From Capitulum mitella (lineage: Eukaryota; Arthropoda; Thecostraca; Pollicipedomorpha; Pollicipedidae), in contig CP099848.1 in the NCBI GenBank assembly GCA_030062745.1, positions 11,057,501 to 11,121,500 on the forward strand: a DNA stretch of 64,000 nt. The letters are read 5' to 3'. The notes below the pieces were generated by a model. It was given only the letters and a program-made list of their open reading frames with translations, was not told the DNA's origin and made no database searches. A program made the position numbers and the translations under genes. Numbering within the stretch: position 1 is the stretch's first letter; each line of letters begins with the position of its first letter. Shown in pieces: positions 45,848 to 56,428 of the stretch.

Positions 45848-47390
45848 CTAGACTGGGCGAACTAAGCCCAGGAAGGTGATAAAAAGACGGGGAAAGAGAA
45901 AAATCCGACCCGTATTTATTACGTGACCTGACATGCAGAAACAGGGCATGCGCTAAAAGGAAGAGAGTGGGTGGGGGGCCAAGTCTACACCGCGTCGCCT
46001 ACTCTATCCTCTAATTTTGATTCTTCTTCGAAATTTGTCCAGTTTATTGTGTTAGTTTAATAAACTAGCATTCATAGGATTACAATTCCATCTTCAAAAT
46101 GGCTTCGCTACAACGGTCCCTGCTCGGATCCGCCAGCGGATGGTCGCTATGGAGCGGCACTTATTACGTAACACGCTTGGTGTTCCACGAAATACTCGTG
46201 GCAACGTCGCATGACCAGTAACACCCATCAGCGGAACAACGCCCGGGTCTGGGGTAAAGGAAGGAACCGCTGGCCATTTTAGCCCGCCCCCAACTGGGGG
46301 ACGGTTGACCGCCCCCTGAGGTTTTTCCAAGATTGACAAAGAACGAACGAACGTAGCGCCACAAACCCCCGTATACCTTTTATACCAAAAACCTAATACC
46401 TAATGATCATTTTTACACTTCATGTCAAAGTTTTGACCTCAGGTCAAGTCAGATGTCTGATCTAGCTCAGGTCAAGCAGACCTATGCCCAAAAAAGTTTA
46501 GCGCCCTGTAACTTTTTCGGAAAGCATGATGTCACAATAGAGATTTCAGGGATTAGAGATCTTGACAGATGCAACAAATCTGCTATCTCATATTTTCGGA
46601 ATTTTACGGGTCATTGACGTAAGGTCAAACCCATTCTCAAAACATTTCGCCGTTTTGGTTGGAAAATGACAGAATTCTCCACAGCATTTTTAGTGTGGGG
46701 TGATGTAAACATCCAGTTACCGTCAATGGCCAAAGTATCAATGACTTCCAGTCACTGACCAGAGGTCAGATCACGAATAGTTGTCAGTCAAAATGCAACG
46801 CCGTCAAAATCGGTGATGAATTGCTCAGAATGAGTAGAAAATGGCGGAACTGGCTCGCATAGTTGCAAGTAATACCAGGAAGTTTACAAAGTTTAAAAAA
46901 TGCATATTTTGGGAATAAATAGGTTCTCGCCAGTAAAGCTACGACAATTATGCAGACTGATTACTAATCTGATTACTAATTACGAATTCTTTCCAAAATT
47001 TAAGGGTGAGAGACCACCACAAGAACCACTAGTATCGAGAAATGTCAAAGAAAAGGCTTATGTCGCAAAAATAAAGAAACGCTGAAATAAGATCCCGTTA
47101 TTTTATACCGTTTTCGGCTACGGCGCCCGCGCAGTCGCAGTCAGCGGCGCCAAAATCACTGTGTTTTTAATTCAACGCTTCGGCGTACATATTGAACAGA
47201 CGGAGGAATTAGACGTGTATGGGCATCTGCGGATTTTTACCTGTTAGTTGGTGCCTTACCTAGACTTTGTTAATCACAGCCATTGAGATCCAAGTCTGTC
47301 AAACCCCGAGTCGGGCGTGATCGGCGCCGCCTGTCAGTCGGGCGCGGGTTAAGTCATTTCTCTGCAGCAAAAGGTACAGGGTTAGAGTCA
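45848..47390. other. No gene recognised; AGGTCA-like words
   Basis: At 46430-46830 AGGTCA/GGTCAA words occur in low-complexity text similar to the 50-51 kb element, perhaps a relative of it. A 40-codon plus frame at 46099-46221 (MASLQRSLLGSASGWSLWSG) has a good start context but no donor or homology. Confidence 0.35.
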
Positions 47391-48455
47391 GTGGCGGCGG
47401 AAGCGGGGGGGGGGGGGTAGCAATTGGGATAAAGTGTCCCTCATCCAAAGATATGGGGGCAAACATATCTTTTTACCTCCGCAAAAATGGCCGCGTGCCG
47501 CGGACAAGTTTTTGGCAGAAGAGTCTTGAAATAGGAACCATGGCGTTATGCGGTTTCAGACTTTTGTTGCTTATGTCGTTGCGCCACTACGTTCCTCGAT
47601 TAATTCTGTGCACGACTGTAAAAATAATCGGTCATATGTCTTTGAAGTTGATTGAAATGAAAGTGCATAAAAAGTGTACATGTCACATCTGGCGTGTTTT
47701 TGGCGATCACGATTGAAACCAGTTCATCCGGTTTACAGCTGGAAATGAAATTGTTCGGCGGGGCTGGGTTTAAGACGCCCTGTGATTTCGGGATTTCAGA
47801 AACGTTAGGAAAACTTTGCTTAGACATAGATGGAGAGAGGAGACAAAGACCGAAAAAACATGCTCTTGAACAAAGCAGAATCAAAACAAGACGGTTTGGG
47901 TAGTGATTGTACGTATCTGTATGCTTCCCTGTGTACAAATACTCGAGCCAGTGGCGTAGCCAGGAGGGTCCTTAGGGTCCTAGTACCCCTAAATATTTAA
48001 GGCACACGAACGACTTTTGCCTAAAGAGACTCCTCTGACTGGGGAAGGCAAGCGTCCCCCTCCCCCCGGCATGTACCTACCAAAAGGCATATGTAGGGAC
48101 TAGAAAGGATGTCCTCTGCAAGGGAACCACCAGCCAGAAAAGGTCCTCCTGCCATGGGATGAAGTCAGCGTGACGGGGAAGAGAGCTCAGTGACGTAGTC
48201 AAAGCCAAGGGCGCCCTGCGGGTCTCATCATCCCAATTTCAGAAATTCTCAAATCTCAACCAACCAAAGTCCGAAGTAATAACACAAATGCATTACAATA
48301 TATTTTGAATATTTCTATAGACCAGTGCAAATATGGATGCACGAAACGGAAATTTCCCGATGAAAGAAGGGAACTTGTGTCTGACTGCAGTCGCACCCAC
48401 GCGACAAGTCTTCGGAGCGTGAACAGGGTAACAGTACGCCTGCTGCACTCCGCAG
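47391..48455. other. No gene; possible MITE remnant
   Basis: A G run lies at 47406-47418. At 47950-48090 CAGTGGCGTAGCCAGGAGGG, followed by a C/T-rich stretch, resembles one end of the MITE families. The other end was not found. Confidence 0.35.
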
Positions 48456-48608
48456 CTACATGCCGTGGAACGATACAGCTACGCTATCAATGTCACCGTA
48501 ATGCCGGTGCGCTGCGCCGCCACCGTGTCCTGCAACTTCGCTACTTGTCACCACGGCTCTGGAGTCAGCAGCTCTGCCGACATTTCGTACCACAAACCGG
48601 GCTTGGAG
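48456..48608 (+). CDS. Candidate internal exon, cysteine-containing extracellular-type segment
   Basis: A pyrimidine-rich tract ending CTCCGCAG (acceptor at 48455) is followed by 51 open codons and then GGAG before GTGGGA (donor GT at 48609). The length, 153 bp, is exactly 51 codons, so the exon would be symmetric (phase 0-0). It reads LHAVERYSYAINVTVMPVRC, then AATVSCNFATCHHGSGVSSS and ADISYHKPGLE. About three quarters of codons end in G or C, far above the local background. A hydrophobic NVTVMPV strand, an N-glycosylation sequon (NVT) and three Cys suggest a secreted or extracellular domain. No family is recognised, and partner exons were not found. Confidence 0.38.
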
Positions 48609-49767
48609 GTGGGATGTCACGGGCTGGGAACATGTTGGAAAATAGGGCATTGTTTTCAAGAATGTGCATCATATTTCCTTTTTCCCTGTGAAAAACGGAG
48701 CAAACCGATGTTTCGCAGAAAAGTGATAAATGAAACATAAAGAAATTTCGCCATGGTTGTTATAAATGAACAGTTTAGCATTGATATAATTATTCACATT
48801 TACTATTCGACAACGGCTATTTTATGCTACTGAAACATGCCTACCTGTGGGTCAGGCGCAGGGACTGGGTATATGGACATGGGAGAATCCCTGCACAACA
48901 TATTCAGATTTGGTCGTTGCGCCGTAAAACGCAAGTAACCTGAATAGCGCTGAATGCATAATTCACGTCTGCAATTTTACAGTTTTTGAGATGAAGGATG
49001 CACCGATGGAAAAATAGGATACGATTCCAAACCCCGCGCAGCGTGGACCAGAAGTTATGCACATTGAATCCCCATATGTTTTACTGCTGTCTGGCACACT
49101 CACTCTTAGTGATACTGGAAGATAAGTTCCACGTACCCCTAATGTTCTAGCCATGGAGGTCCCCGTAGTTTTCAAGGGCCTCTCATTGTCAGGGCCCCCT
49201 ATTCTCTGGGACCCACTCCCGAAAAAACCGAGCAACGTCACTGACTTGAACCGTCTTCACTGACCGTTTAAATCATTGAACCGTCTGGACCGTGCGGGGT
49301 ATCTTTTTGAATTCTTGCTTTTTTGTCAAAGCATTTGCGCTGTGTCCTACATGCATGCGAGCCCGGTAAAGGCATTTGATGCGCTTGCGTTCAGACTGCA
49401 GTCATAGTGCGTCCAGTAGGTAAAACCAGATAAAAAATGCGGTTAACATTATTTTTTAGGCGACACGTTTCACGTCTTCGACACGCCAGACCAAACCACC
49501 TCAGTGAAAGAAAGCGAAATGTCTTTGCGTACGTCTGGACGCAAGGAAAATCCGCTAAACGGGAGGTAAATCCGTGTTAAGTTCTCGGAATCATCAAAAT
49601 ATTCGACAGATTTTACACTAGAGGACCGTTGCTTGCTGCGATGTCCATATTCTACATTCGAAGTTCGCGGGTTCCAAATCTTTGGTCCCACTCGCCGCGT
49701 TGGACCAAATCTGATCAGCTTGCTTCCAATAGAATGCGGCTGGGACCAACCGCAAGGACTATCTAAA
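48609..49767. other. No gene recognised
   Basis: AT-neutral sequence with only short frames lacking support. Confidence 0.4.
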
Positions 49768-50019
49768 ATCCTGTATCAGCCAATCAGCGCTCCGGTTATG
49801 AGGCCGCTGATCGTTCGTTGGGTTCACCTTAGAGCCTGTTAGCATTCTTGTCGCCGCGGAATTTCGACCAATCAGAGCTTAGATTTATAAGGACTCCGGA
49901 ACCCTGATTGGTGAAGAGCTATGTGCTTTGGGCTTCCGTGCTTTGAGTTAGAGTCAGCCCCAGTTTTTGCATTCTGGCTTCGTGGAGAAGTTCACAGAAG
50001 ATACTGAAAGATATGGCTT
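49768..50019 (+). promoter_or_regulatory. CCAAT/TATA promoter and short first exon
   Basis: CCAATCAG occurs at 49780 and 49868, an inverted CCAAT (ATTGG) at 49907, and TATAAG at 49886. A start site would be expected near 49915. About 95 bp later comes ATG (50013) in GATATGGCT context, followed at once by a consensus donor (GTAAGT at 50020). The first exon would therefore carry only seven coding bases (Met, Ala and one base; phase 1). The combination is coherent, but no downstream exon was matched, and the next 1.2 kb is a mobile element. Confidence 0.4.
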
Positions 50020-50149
50020 GTAAGTATTGGTATAGAATGTTTTATTTTGTGCGAGCAGCTTGATTTTATCGGCCGCTGACACTGGCTAATATCAGATTGA
50101 TATAGCAGCTCATAATTGCTTGTGGTCTAGTCGTATATATTCGATTAAT

Positions 50150-51372
50150 TTACGGTCTTAACCCCATTCCCGGCAGGGGGGCTGAATCCTCCCCCTCGGA
50201 TTTTTTGGCTTGCCAATTTCAGGCTTTTTAACGCATCTTCACGAAACTTGGTCACTTTTCCTAGCTATTCTTTCTAAGAGCCGTGACAAAATTTCAAAAT
50301 TCTGTTTTGCTCACGGGCAGAGCCAGGCAACGTTTTTGGGAGGCACCTCAGGCCATTTTTGGCCATGTTGAGGGTAAAAGGAAAATGTCTGCCAAAAGCA
50401 GAGTTTTTAAGATAGAACTTAAAACTTTATATTGATGTATAGCTAAATAGTTGGACAATGTGCAGATGTAATTTTGTATATCTGAGGTCACTTTACAAGG
50501 TCAGGTCAAGGTCAAAAGTCAAAATTTGCTTTTTTTGCAATAATTTCGGCACCGTATTTTTAAATGCCAAACCCGGAATCTATATCAGATAGAAGGGTGC
50601 CCTCTACTTGTGTACCAAGTTTCAGCTTGATATTAGGTCGGGTCACGGAGCTATGACCTAAAATGTCAGTGCGCGTACCCTATATCGCAATAGCCATAAA
50701 ATGAAATTTTTGAAATAGAGTGAATTCAAATGATTAAAAACGTTGACGGATAATGTTAAATTCACAAGACATCATTCCAAGCGACCCCCAGGTCATTAGA
50801 GGTCATTTCAGGTCAAAGGTCACAAGTTGATCTGAAGAACGTGTGACCATGACAGTTCCCCTTTTTCATGTCCCTGGCGCCGCCTGTGCTAACATTATAC
50901 AAGCGTTGTGATGCGATTTGTACTTCTTTAGCATAACATGCCACTAACAGAAGCCCAAAAAGTGTTTTTGCGTCGTTTGTTCATTCAGTTGGTAGAAAAC
51001 TAATCCTCCTATTTTTGAAACCCTATGAACGCCCATGAATTTCCTCCAAATTTCAGATTTCTGTACCCATGGTAAATTTGTATTTCTATAATTTGTGTAC
51101 CCATGTACCCATAATCTCTCGATTCATGCCAGTTTCATCGAAATCGGTCGATAAACAACGGAATTATAAGAAGTTCAAAAGTATCCCCATTTTGACATTT
51201 TGCCCCTCTGTATCCACACATTCTAAAATTTTGAAAATTTCTTTTTATAAAAATGTAGTTGACGTCACGGCAAATCCATTGCCGTTTGTTGCGATGAAAT
51301 CGGACGAGTAGTTCACGAGATCTCGGGGGGGGGGCGAATCCCCCCCTGCCGGGAATCGACCATACCGTCTAG
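50150..51372. mobile_element. Non-autonomous transposon, 1.2 kb, inverted ends
   Basis: ATTCCCGGCAGGGGGG (50166 on) and, reverse complemented from the right end (about 51356), ATTCCCGGCAGGGGGG match exactly. Weaker similarity (ACGGT words) extends outward to about 50151 and 51367 and inward into C/G-rich runs. The interior is AT-rich, has no long frame and contains many AGGTCA words. The superfamily is not identified, and no target duplication could be fixed. Confidence 0.65.
50790..50822. promoter_or_regulatory. Four AGGTCA half-sites in 33 bp
   Basis: Exact AGGTCA at 50790, 50800, 50810 and 50817, with spacers of 4, 4 and 1 bases, makes DR4, DR4 and DR1 direct repeats. A further cluster near 50482-50513 includes a 5-base spacer. 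Nuclear receptors such as RXR/USP heterodimers bind such repeats. Binding here is inference; the words may simply be a sequence habit of the element. Confidence 0.35.
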
Positions 51373-52659
51373 CCCTCCTTGATAGGGTTAATATACCAGG
51401 AGACGTATTGTGATATAAATCAGTTGCAGATCAGAAGTATATGGAATTCATGTTTATCTCACATATACCAATATCCAGGGGCACTGGGAACCAGGCGGGG
51501 GGAAGGCAGCTGCCCCCGAACTTTGGACAACATTAAGCAAAAGCCCTATGGTGGTGCATGGAAAGAAATAAGATAAAAGGCATGTTTGCCCCCTCCTCCC
51601 CATCTCCACAGAGGTTTCACGGCTACTGTCAATACAGTCATGTATATTGTTTAATGCAAAACATATTTTTTCATATATACCAAAATATCTCCTATACCAT
51701 GTCAAAGAACCAGAAGTATGTCAACGCTATTCTTGAAGATGCTGGATGCGTTCTCAGCTTTCGGTCTTCTGCATTAGCATACTGACATAGAGCAAGGGGT
51801 CAAGATCACGGACAGGTCGAATGTCTTGAAAATTTTCATGCTGTGATGTGAATGGGACTGAATTTTATAATTATTTACACCTCATTTCGAAGCGTTCTGC
51901 ACACACTGCATCATGATGTGCAAGTCGAATTTCGCGAAACGGTTGCCTGGATTCACCCTCGATCTTTTCTTCGGTTTTCATGTCCCCCACCTTGCACACG
52001 TCGCCAGAATCTCTTGCGCCATCACTGTATTACACTTGCAGTTGCCGGTTTACAAATGTCTAGTAGGATACCAAATATGGTTTCGTGTAACAGACAGACA
52101 AATATAGCTCCGAAATCCACATGCAAGTGCTTTATTGGGCCTAAAACTTAATTCCTGTAATGTTAAGTTGTAACATCCATAAAAGTCTACCAGTAAACTA
52201 AAAAATAGCCTACGTCTGCTCCCTGTGGAAATTTGATAGCTTTCGGAGAGTACCATCGCAAAATTAGCCATCGTGAAAACGGCTATTGGTACTTAATGTT
52301 TCGCCGAATGGGGTGGATGGATCCGCCAACGGTTTGCTCCCCACCACCCCGAAATAGCTTCCTCCGACCAAGGTTGGGGTTAAAATTGATCGCCCAGCGG
52401 TTGGCAGCAGCACCTGAGTGTCGTAATGGTTCCGCTGCCAGTATTAATATCCGGTTAAAAAGAAAACAGGAAGTGCGTGGACCTCGACAGCATCCAGCCA
52501 CGCTACATGCGCAGTATGCGGCCTTGGCCAAATGTCATTTGCTAACAGGTCACTGCTGCGTTCGAGAAGTATGAAAAGTTTAAACTTGCTGGCTTGTGTC
52601 CTTATGAAGTTAAGAGTGAAAAATCACAACGGGAGGCTAAGTTGGCGAAGGCCAAAAAT
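51373..52659. other. No gene recognised
   Basis: AT-rich. A C/G-rich stretch near 51475-51605 could be a worn MITE. Nothing coding is supported. Confidence 0.35.
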
Positions 52660-53098
52660 CCGGCAAGCCAAGGCCAAGGCCAAGGCGTGGGGCCATGGGC
52701 CCCTGAGCCAAGCGGTCCACACTAGATATTTAGCGGTTTCGCTGGACTACGGGACAGTGATCACGTTTATGATGCAAAATCAACACTATATGTCTTTCCT
52801 GTGTGTTAAATATGGGACCCATTACATAAAATTGCTGTCTTCCCCTATAAATTTTGTCATATGCCAATGGCACACGGGCCCGGGAGCCATAGGACCAGGG
52901 GGCTTCAGCTTCCCCCCAACTTTCTTGAAGTCTAACATTGATCCTATGGGAGTTGATTGGAAAGTATTAACCCAGAATGCTTCTCGTCCCTCCCCCCCCC
53001 CTAACTGAAGAGGGGTTCCCCGCCCCTGCAGTGGCATATGAGAAAAAAATGATATATGTCCCCCCTCCCCCGAAGAAAATCCTGGCTACGTGCTTGCA
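52660..53098. mobile_element. hAT-type MITE, family A, copy 3, with nested insert
   Basis: Recognisable by GGGGCCATGGGCCCCTGAGC and CCAAGCGGTC on the left and GAAAATCCTGGCTACGTGC on the right, with the usual AT-rich middle. It is split by a second element at 52873-53028. Confidence 0.6.
52873..53028. mobile_element. Small MITE nested in family A copy 3
   Basis: A 156-bp insert starting CACGGGCCCGGGAGCC and ending (reverse complement) CAGGGGCGGGGAACCC, 11 of 16 positions alike. It is flanked by CAATGGCA (52865-52872) and CAGTGGCA (53029-53036), 7 of 8 matching, as for hAT elements. Its interior is C-rich and non-coding. Confidence 0.6.
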
Positions 53099-53223
53099 GT
53101 CTCGAAGATAACTGGAATCGTAGGTGCGCTCTACGTTCATTATTTGCTACAAACACAATATAAAACGTGACATCTGGCCAGGAAGACTGCAGCGGCTCAT
53201 GGCTCAGCTGAAAGCATGATTAA

Positions 53224-53397
53224 ATGGCGTCACTGTTTTCGGCCGCCAGCTGGAGCCAAGGGCGCAGCGCCATCTGCGAGGAGGACGACGGGCCCGACGC
53301 CTACCGCCTGTCAGGTGAAACATTCGCGTCTGGGCCCTCGGTGCGTGACACGGACCATCGCCCCAGTCTGACGACGTACAGTTTCGAGGAACTGTGA
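53224..53397 (+). CDS. Candidate small protein or first exon, 57 codons
   Basis: ATG at 53224 opens 57 codons to a TGA at 53395-53397: MASLFSAASWSQGRSAICEE, DDGPDAYRLS, then GETFASGPSVRDTDHRPSLT and TYSFEEL. In the first 30 codons 26 end in G or C, far above the surrounding AT-rich DNA; the bias then weakens. The weakening point coincides with a donor-like CAG followed by GTGAAA (GT at 53315), so an exon 53224-53314 (phase 1) is as likely as the full frame. A stop lies directly before the ATG. It could join in phase with an acceptor inside the candidate exon near 55.5 kb. No family is recognised. Confidence 0.4.
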   Translation: MASLFSAASWSQGRSAICEEDDGPDAYRLSGETFASGPSVRDTDHRPSLTTYSFEEL

Positions 53398-53857
53398 CGC
53401 GTCGTTGGAAAACTCTTGCCTGGTGTGGGAAGAAAATGAAAGCCAAGTTGTGCAGCGGACATGCGCGTCTAAACCTTCGCTACCCGGAGGGCATTTTCGT
53501 CCCGCGAGGCCTCATGGCGACTGAGGAAATCAGAAAACTTCGCTGAACAGCCGTCGTCCTGCCGATTGCCAGGAAGTCGACAGGTTTTTGGTTTATGTGG
53601 CCTTTGACGAGTCAGCTTAAGCATTCCATGCTCCACGCTTTACGAAGTGTCTTCTTTTTGCCTTATTCCACTAAAATGTAATGATTAATCGTAGAAGGGT
53701 GTCCGCCTGCGGAGAACGATTTGGGACATTTGCATTGTATGCAATGATCGCAGTTTTCCTGAAATAATTTCATGTTTCAATTTTTAGCTAGCGGGTAGTC
53801 TTTCTGCGGTGTCTGGAAACATTTTGGTGTTACCTGACTTATCATGACCCTCCACAA
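53398..53857. other. No gene seen
   Basis: AT-neutral sequence without supported features. Confidence 0.4.
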
Positions 53858-54393
53858 CAGGGACTAGCCAGGGGGGCATGGGGACCATGCCCCCTGAACC
53901 AAGCGGTGTACGCTAGAGATATAGCGATTTTGTGTGAATATGAAGCAGTGATCATGTATATATTGAAAAAACAAACATTATGTGTTTTCTTGTATGCTAA
54001 ATGAGATAAATTACATAAAATTGCTGCATTTTCCCATAAATTTTGTTATATGCGTCAGGTACGTAGCCAGGATTTTCTTCAGGAAGGGGCCCATTGTTAA
54101 ATTTGGTCAAATGCCATAGGCATATGACGAAATTTGTAGGAAAAAGCAGCAATGTTATGTAATTTACCTCATATTTAACGCACAGGAAAACATATAATCT
54201 TTACTTTTGCAACATATGTATGGTCATTAATCCGTATTCGTGCAAAATCGCCATATATCTAGTGAGGACCGCTCGGCTCAGGCGGGAGGCCATGGCCCCC
54301 ATGGCCCCCTTGTCTACATCCCTGATGCCAGTAGCATATGACAGAATATGATATTCGCCCCCCCCCCCCGAGGAAAATCCTGGCTACGAGTTT
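53858..54393. mobile_element. hAT-type MITE, family A, copy 4, host of a nested copy
   Basis: Left part 53858-54055 starts CAGGGACTAGCCAGG; right part 54325-54393 ends GAAAATCCTGGCTACG. Together they make one family A copy split by copy 5. Confidence 0.65.
54056..54324. mobile_element. hAT-type MITE, family A, copy 5, nested in copy 4
   Basis: A 269-bp copy in the opposite orientation, from CAGGTACGTAGCCAGG to a CATCCCTG end. The flanks are ATGCGT on the left and ATGCCAGT on the right, consistent with an 8-bp duplication that lost two bases. It carries the same interior landmarks as the other copies. Confidence 0.7.
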
Positions 54394-55514
54394 TCTGCAC
54401 AAATATGTGCGCAATGTCCCGCAACAATTAACAGTGCCGTAAATCAACATTTCTTTGTGCAGCTGGCATTAAAGATGCGTACATGCCGCACGTATTTGCA
54501 GATATTACATGCCATGGCTGCATGTCTCATGTCAGTTCAGAATGCCCTGTTTAGTTGCCTTGGGTACTTCTGGCATGCTTACATTTCAAAGACATGTAGG
54601 TACTGGTCTTTTGTATTGGATCATTTGCATTTTTTGTGGAATCCGAGACATGACCTTCGCAAACAGGTCGCATCTCAAAAAAAAACTCTGGATAGAAAAT
54701 GTTAAGTTCGCAGATCCCTTGTGAAACATGTAAATATCAGCTTCTAAAAACATCGTCAAAATACGTCAAATGTAGCAAAAGTTGAGGCAGTAACCTCGCA
54801 TTGTTAAGGCCAGTTATGTAAATAACCGGAAAAACACAATTAGGACTTCGCTCTCGTCTATAATCAGAGCATCGCCAGCGGCGGTTTTCGCGTGAGCGGA
54901 TTTGCACGATGAAACTTCCGCCGCGCTTCCCGTAACAACACGCTCACTTCCTGCGACGTATCGATTAAGCGTCCCAAAATATCACGAACAAGCCGTTCTG
55001 TAACAAGAACGCGGAACTTGGCTGTTCTCGTCAATATGCAGGCGGTAAAACTTCCCTTGAAATAATTCAACAACGAAGTAGCCCGGTCTCAAGAGCACCC
55101 CAGGGCTTTCTCGCAAAGAGTAACTGAAAACTCCGATGCACAGTATTGAGCGGCCACGTCAAGTGATGCAACACGCCGCTGGCAGTTCCGGCTGCCAGTT
55201 CCAGTGCGCAGCACTGAAAGATCACGTCGAGAGATGCAAACTACCTCTGGCAGTTTCTTATGCCGGCCACGACGCCGGTGACAAACGACCGCTCTCGCCG
55301 TCAAAGCCTTAAAAAAACAACCTCACATCATGCTTACACCAATATAGATATATATTCAGCGCGTTGCCAGAGACACACGACCATCAAAACAACAGTGACA
55401 TAACACGCCTCGTCAGTCAGCAGCAGTCGCCTCGGGGGCGGCTGCGTGGTGACCGGCGAAGGCAGCAACTCTCTGCCTCGCCACAGGGTGACCGACGCCG
55501 CCCTGACCGCGCAG
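54394..55514. other. No gene recognised, GC rising to the right
   Basis: AT-rich to about 54850, then moderate GC. A minus frame at 55334-55522 has strong third-position GC in its first 25 or so codons (MPSCAVRAASVTLWRGRELL) and is a rival or neighbour of the plus-strand exon that follows. Confidence 0.3.
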
Positions 55515-55638
55515 CTCGGCACCAGCGGTCAACATTCGTCCGGCACAGCTGGCAACCTACGACGCCCGCGTGGCCAAGCCTCCAGACGACTGTCCATTGT
55601 TCAGCGGCGACCATGTCGTCATTATGCCCTTCGCGTGA
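55515..55638 (+). CDS. Candidate terminal exon, 40 codons
   Basis: From a possible acceptor (CGCGCAG at 55514) the frame runs SAPAVNIRPAQLATYDARVA, then KPPDDCPLFSGDHVVIMPFA, to TGA at 55636-55638. By my count 29 of 40 codons end in G/C, against 27 G/C at first and 20 at second positions, the order typical of coding DNA here. All three plus frames are open across this block, so openness alone is no evidence. A second acceptor (ACCAG before CGGTCAAC) would put it in phase 1, compatible with the donor at 53315. No family is recognised. Confidence 0.33.
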
Positions 55639-56428
55639 AGACAAGACGAATTCGCGGGCCAGGCTACGGTCAGGAAAGTAATCATTTCACATGAAGCCTA
55701 GAAGCAGGTAGAATGGCGACATGGCTCCGGATTTCGACCTGTGCGCGCGAAGAGCTGTGAGGTGAGGTCACCGAATCAAGGTTGACCGGCATATAAGGGT
55801 GATGACCGAATGTAAAAGAGGATCGCAGGCGCAAGATCTCCAGAAATAACCACCAGTGACATTGGCTGAGGTAGTTAATATAACATCACCTGGAAAATAG
55901 CGCAACGGAAAAGACGCAAGCACAGCACGAACGAAGCTGGTCGACAGAATCACATCGCATTTCTTGCGAGCTATGCGGACACCTAACGCATTACATACGT
56001 TGAACTACCGAGAGGCCATACAATACTCCTGACGATCATAACTGTTACACACAAAATAAGATAAATTTGGCTTTCGGACTGAAGCTGGGTCCCTTAACAA
56101 TTCCCGATAATCTTTTTGTGTTTTCACTTGATAAAGCATGGACAATGGGCCTAATCATAATTCAAAAAGAAAAAAACAAATGATTTAAGACTGACTGGAA
56201 TAATGGAAGCATAAGTGACTTATTCAATAGCAGAAGAAGCAAAACACAAATGAGTTAAATGTGACACGTGATCAGCCCTTTAATTTATCGTCGAAACCGT
56301 ACGATCCGACTGGTAATGCCTATTAATGCTCTACTCTGAAAAACAATGGCGGGATTCCTTCCCACCTCCTATCATTTTGACGCGCTGCTTCCCCCTTTCA
56401 CGTTCAGATTTGACAAAAACCGTGACCA
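55639..56428. other. No gene seen
   Basis: Mixed to AT-rich, no supported frame or repeat. Confidence 0.4.

Noticed and set aside
46099-46221. 40-codon frame with good start context
   Set aside because: No donor, no homology and only moderate third-position GC; too short to support.
48465-48740. THAP-like zinc finger reading starting at VMPVRCAATVSC
   Set aside because: Cys spacing and the missing downstream THAP residues do not fit. The splice-bounded exon reading explains the sequence better.
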